Assembly: GCA_002503215.1 (NCBI GenBank)
Contig: DARG01000020.1
Span: 14,309 to 78,308, forward strand
Direction: 5' to 3'
DNA: 64,000 nt
Source: Candidatus Parvarchaeota archaeon UBA446
GTDB lineage: Archaea; Nanobdellota; Nanobdellia; Parvarchaeales; Parvarchaeaceae
The notes below the pieces were generated by a model, which did not search any database, was not told the origin of the DNA, and saw only the letters and a program-made list of their open reading frames with translations. Below are positions 61,542-64,000 of this stretch, one piece after another (the first letter of the stretch is position 1; each line of letters begins with the position of its first letter). The translations under genes were made by a program, and so were the position numbers.

Positions 61542-64000
61542 TTAAGTTAATTCTGCCATAGTATCGCCGCAGTAGTCATATCCCCCGCCATATGTATATA
61601 TTGATATGCTATATATACCCGGATTCAGTGATTTAGTTGATATACTATTAGGACAATAAGAATTTGTATATCCAGATACCTCGGTCGCGCCACTATAATC
61701 ATAAAGATAATAATCTTCAGACGATGCTCCACCTGAAGCATAGTAATTCGCATTGGACGTGCCTCCATCCCATGTAAAATACTTACTGTACGTTCCAGAG
61801 TTTCCAGAGCCAACTCCCACACCAGCGTAATTCACAGAACCTATTGATACAGAAGGCATTACGCCGTTTGGAGGATAATCTCTTGCGAACATCCAATTGA
61901 AGTAATCTTTGTAGGCATATGAATCCCCAATACTCGTCCACGACAAAAGAGTTATATAAAGATTGCTTCCAGAAAAAGTGAATCCACTGTTTACACTCGC
62001 TGAATTACCAGTTGAACTATCTATGTAACTAGGGAGAGCTCCGACATATGATGAATAAGTACTCGAACCGTCATATATTAATTCAGCGTACTGCCATGCT
62101 CCGCTCACTGACCCTTGTTTATTATTCCCCTGCGAATAAGTCCCAGACGCAGAAGATGTACATATTCTACCTGTTCTAATATTATAGCTACAATCTACGT
62201 TTAAGTAGCGGCCTGCCATATAATCCTGGAAAAGCTGATAACAACCCCCACTGCCACAGTCTGTACTTTGTCCTCCAGACTGTGTTCCTATCCCCCAGAT
62301 AGGAGGAGAATTCGAGCCTGAGCATGAATTACCAGAACATGCTGGTATCCCAGGAACCGAACTGTAGTTTCCAAGACCTGCAATCCCGTTATCAGATCCC
62401 AGAGCATTCTTAATATTGAAGTTTGTCTCTACGATAGTAGGCTGATTAGGCAAGGGACTGGCGTTATAAACTGTATCCGAATATCCCGCATATCCGCCGG
62501 GGAAAAATGCCCCTGTGTCATATAATGCATTTATACTTCCACTTGCAGAATCAGGATAACTTACTCCTGTACTTTGTGATATGCTTCCAGAAGCTTCGGA
62601 ACTTGCCACGGAAAAATCAGACGGGTTTGTATCGCCATTTGCATAGGCATTAAAGATTTTAGCTCCATTATCATATTCTCCATAAGTAGAAGAAAGTTGT
62701 GGAGCTTCTCCGACTGTAATTCCATTAAACAGGTTTGTAGACGGCGTTGCGAAACCCATATATATTGTTTCAGAAGAATACGCATTCATTGAATTCATCT
62801 TAAGCCAGTATGTTGTAGACGAATAACTATTATTGCCTATTTCCAGCCAAGAAGGTATTATCTGACCATTCGCGTAGAAAAATTCAACATTCTGCATGTT
62901 TGAAGCCTCATAATAACTGAAATCCGGAGCATTGATTATTACCATCTGTTGAAAACCATTTGGAGTAGAGTAACCCTGGTCATTAGATATAGTTATAGGA
63001 GCGTAATATATAATTCCACTAGGTGGAACTACACCATTTGTACTATAGCTTACACTACCAGAAGTACCTGCAAGAAGAGACGACGGGCTGTTAGTCTGTG
63101 TGAATTTTTGACTGACCCCATCAAGGAAATCCTTAGGTACAAAAGCAATAAAGTTTCCTGGTATAGTGTTGAAAGAAAGAGGATTTGAACCAACGACCTG
63201 TGAACCGTCATAAACGGCGGCCCATACTTCACTACTTGACGACAATCCGCTCTCTGTAAACTGTGTCACGCATTTCCAGTAGTTAAGATTAAACGTGTTT
63301 GCGCTTCCTTCAAGGTAACCAATACTTGTTGCATTATAATTGCAGTCAACACTATTGAGATTTCCTTGTGTAACAGGCTCATTGGAAACTTTTGTTATTC
63401 CTGTAGTGGTTATAGCTATGGAACTAGAAACAGAAGAATAAGAAGACTGAGTACCTGTATAAGTTATCCTCCAATTATATGAATTATAGCCTGAAGGCAT
63501 ACCTGAATCGAATGTTGTCACACATGTCCAAGGAGTCATAGAAACAGTTGAACCCTGCTGTACTGAAGATGCTTGAGAATTGCAGTCCAAATTATCGCTT
63601 ACTGCACTGGCGGAGAAGGATGAAACCGTAGTTATGCCGCTTTGTACTATCCCTATATTATTAGGGACTGAGGATTTTCCAGATAAAGAATCATAAGAAG
63701 CATTCCAGTACTGTCCGCTTCCTGTAGGAAGTGCACTTTCCGTAAATGAAGTTGTACATGTCCATGGGCTAAATGGAGAGGCGGTTGAACCCTGCTCAAC
63801 GCCTGGCAGTGAAGAACTACAATTTAATTCATTTAAAGGTGAACCTGATGAAGACGCAGTATATGAGGATACATCTGGTATGTCGTACTGTAATATAGAA
63901 ATTCGGGATCCGGTAGATACAACTGTAGACGATGCTCCGTCATAGTTCGTAACATACCAACCCTGATTTGAAGGTAATCCTGATTCGCTGAAAGATGTAG
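61542..64000 (-). CDS. Giant exported protein with ESGLPSG repeats and DUF2341 module (partial, C-terminal part)
   Basis: The frame is open to the right edge, about 819 codons visible without a start; the TTG at 63590 is just an internal Leu. It has four repeat units with cores 'FSESGLPSN', 'FTESALPTG', 'FDSGMPSG' and 'FTESGLSS', then a DUF2341-like module ('IIYYAPITISNDQGYSTPNGFQQMVII' in parts, 'NVEFFYANGQIIPSWLE', 'GEAPQLSSTYGEYDNG') ending 'YPPNGVMPSVSIGSV', and a C-terminal Gly/Tyr/Ser-rich domain with paired cysteines ('NSYCPNSI', 'YDYCGD'). It combines features of the 3011-aa and 1236-aa proteins. Surface-exposed adhesin is the likely role. Confidence 0.85.
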   Translation of the reverse strand, partial: TSFSESGLPSNQGWYVTNYDGASSTVVSTGSRISILQYDIPDVSSYTASSSGSPLNELNCSSSLPGVEQGSTASPFSPWTCTTSFTESALPTGSGQYWNASYDSLSGKSSVPNNIGIVQSGITTVSSFSASAVSDNLDCNSQASSVQQGSTVSMTPWTCVTTFDSGMPSGYNSYNWRITYTGTQSSYSSVSSSIAITTTGITKVSNEPVTQGNLNSVDCNYNATSIGYLEGSANTFNLNYWKCVTQFTESGLSSSSEVWAAVYDGSQVVGSNPLSFNTIPGNFIAFVPKDFLDGVSQKFTQTNSPSSLLAGTSGSVSYSTNGVVPPSGIIYYAPITISNDQGYSTPNGFQQMVIINAPDFSYYEASNMQNVEFFYANGQIIPSWLEIGNNSYSSTTYWLKMNSMNAYSSETIYMGFATPSTNLFNGITVGEAPQLSSTYGEYDNGAKIFNAYANGDTNPSDFSVASSEASGSISQSTGVSYPDSASGSINALYDTGAFFPGGYAGYSDTVYNASPLPNQPTIVETNFNIKNALGSDNGIAGLGNYSSVPGIPACSGNSCSGSNSPPIWGIGTQSGGQSTDCGSGGCYQLFQDYMAGRYLNVDCSYNIRTGRICTSSASGTYSQGNNKQGSVSGAWQYAELIYDGSSTYSSYVGALPSYIDSSTGNSASVNSGFTFSGSNLYITLLSWTSIGDSYAYKDYFNWMFARDYPPNGVMPSVSIGSVNYAGVGVGSGNSGTYSKYFTWDGGTSNANYYASGGASSEDYYLYDYSGATEVSGYTNSYCPNSISTKSLNPGIYSISIYTYGGGYDYCGDTMAELT
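63200..64000 (-). repeat. ESGLPSG/W-x-C-T-T tandem repeats in the right-edge giant protein
   Basis: Four cores at about 63990, 63740, 63510 and 63260, spaced 230-250 bases apart. Each is preceded by W-x-C-x-T/S-x-F and followed about 60 residues later by a Asp/Asn-x-Cys. The same layout is seen at 2950-4262, so the two giant proteins share this module. The array continues beyond the window. Confidence 0.8.

Noticed and set aside
63590-63592. TTG at 63590 as start of the right-edge giant protein
   Set aside because: The frame stays open with repeat sequence up to 64000, so the TTG is an internal Leu and the protein is cut by the window.

Overview
The window is a gene-dense, AT-rich piece of an archaeal chromosome. 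Archaeal-type translation and replication genes (aIF1, aIF2-alpha, Nop10, aRF1, aEF1A, PolD small subunit, class I CCA-adding enzyme, homotetramer-type tRNA endonuclease, Rpp29, archaeal-order ribosomal proteins) settle the domain. Very small spacers, giant Asn/Ser-rich exoproteins and repeats of the ESGLPSG kind seen in Thermoplasmata point to a DPANN, ARMAN-like ultrasmall archaeon. That placement is inference; no rRNA is present to prove it. Five tRNA genes occur (Met-CAU, Asn-GUU, Ala-UGC, Ile-GAU, initiator Met-CAU). None encodes CCA, which fits the CCA-adding enzyme next to tRNA-Asn. All three stop codons end recognisable genes.

Layout. 1-1.9 kb: partial ADP-forming acyl-CoA synthetase, membrane-anchored PD-(D/E)XK protein, tRNA-Met, adenosine-specific kinase. 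2.1-19.0 kb: one minus-strand operon of six exported proteins (808, 268, 194, 1136, 3011 and 191 aa), several with pilin-like N-termini. 19.0-28.9 kb: hypothetical gene, tRNA-Asn, cca, Lhr helicase, metallo-beta-lactamase protein, a candidate C/D box sRNA, a secreted protein, an APC permease, a CBS-containing IMPDH/GMPR-family enzyme, tRNA-Ala, a methyltransferase and tRNA-Ile. 29.0-34.7 kb: MAT, aRF1, a hypothetical gene, endA, aIF2-alpha, Nop10, NreA. 34.7-45.4 kb: the spc/S10 ribosomal operon on the minus strand (uL3 to SecY, then a DUF106 membrane protein), with the uL2-uS19-uL22-uS3-uL29 block missing. 45.5-55.1 kb: pyruvate kinase, a 1236-aa pilin-like DUF2341/LamG protein, two thymidylate kinases, PolD DP1, ArgRS. 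55.2-61.3 kb: aIF1, a bacterial-type MetRS, tRNA-iMet, UMP kinase, topoisomerase IA, aEF1A. 61.5-64 kb: another giant exoprotein running off the right edge.

Roughly 23 kb of the window (over a third) encodes exported surface proteins, spread over one operon, one insertion into a replication/nucleotide operon and one locus at the right edge. They share pilin-like signals, DUF2341 modules and ESGLPSG-type repeats and are the best candidates for an undescribed surface or host-contact apparatus. The rest is mostly information processing: tRNA maturation (EndA, CCA enzyme, Rpp29, Nop10, candidate sRNA), initiation, elongation, release and replication.

No intergenic stretch exceeds 300 bases. The longest are 1921-2123, 61346-61541, 57801-57992 and 55057-55218. 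I see no gene in 1921-2123. I found no CRISPR array, transposase or insertion sequence.
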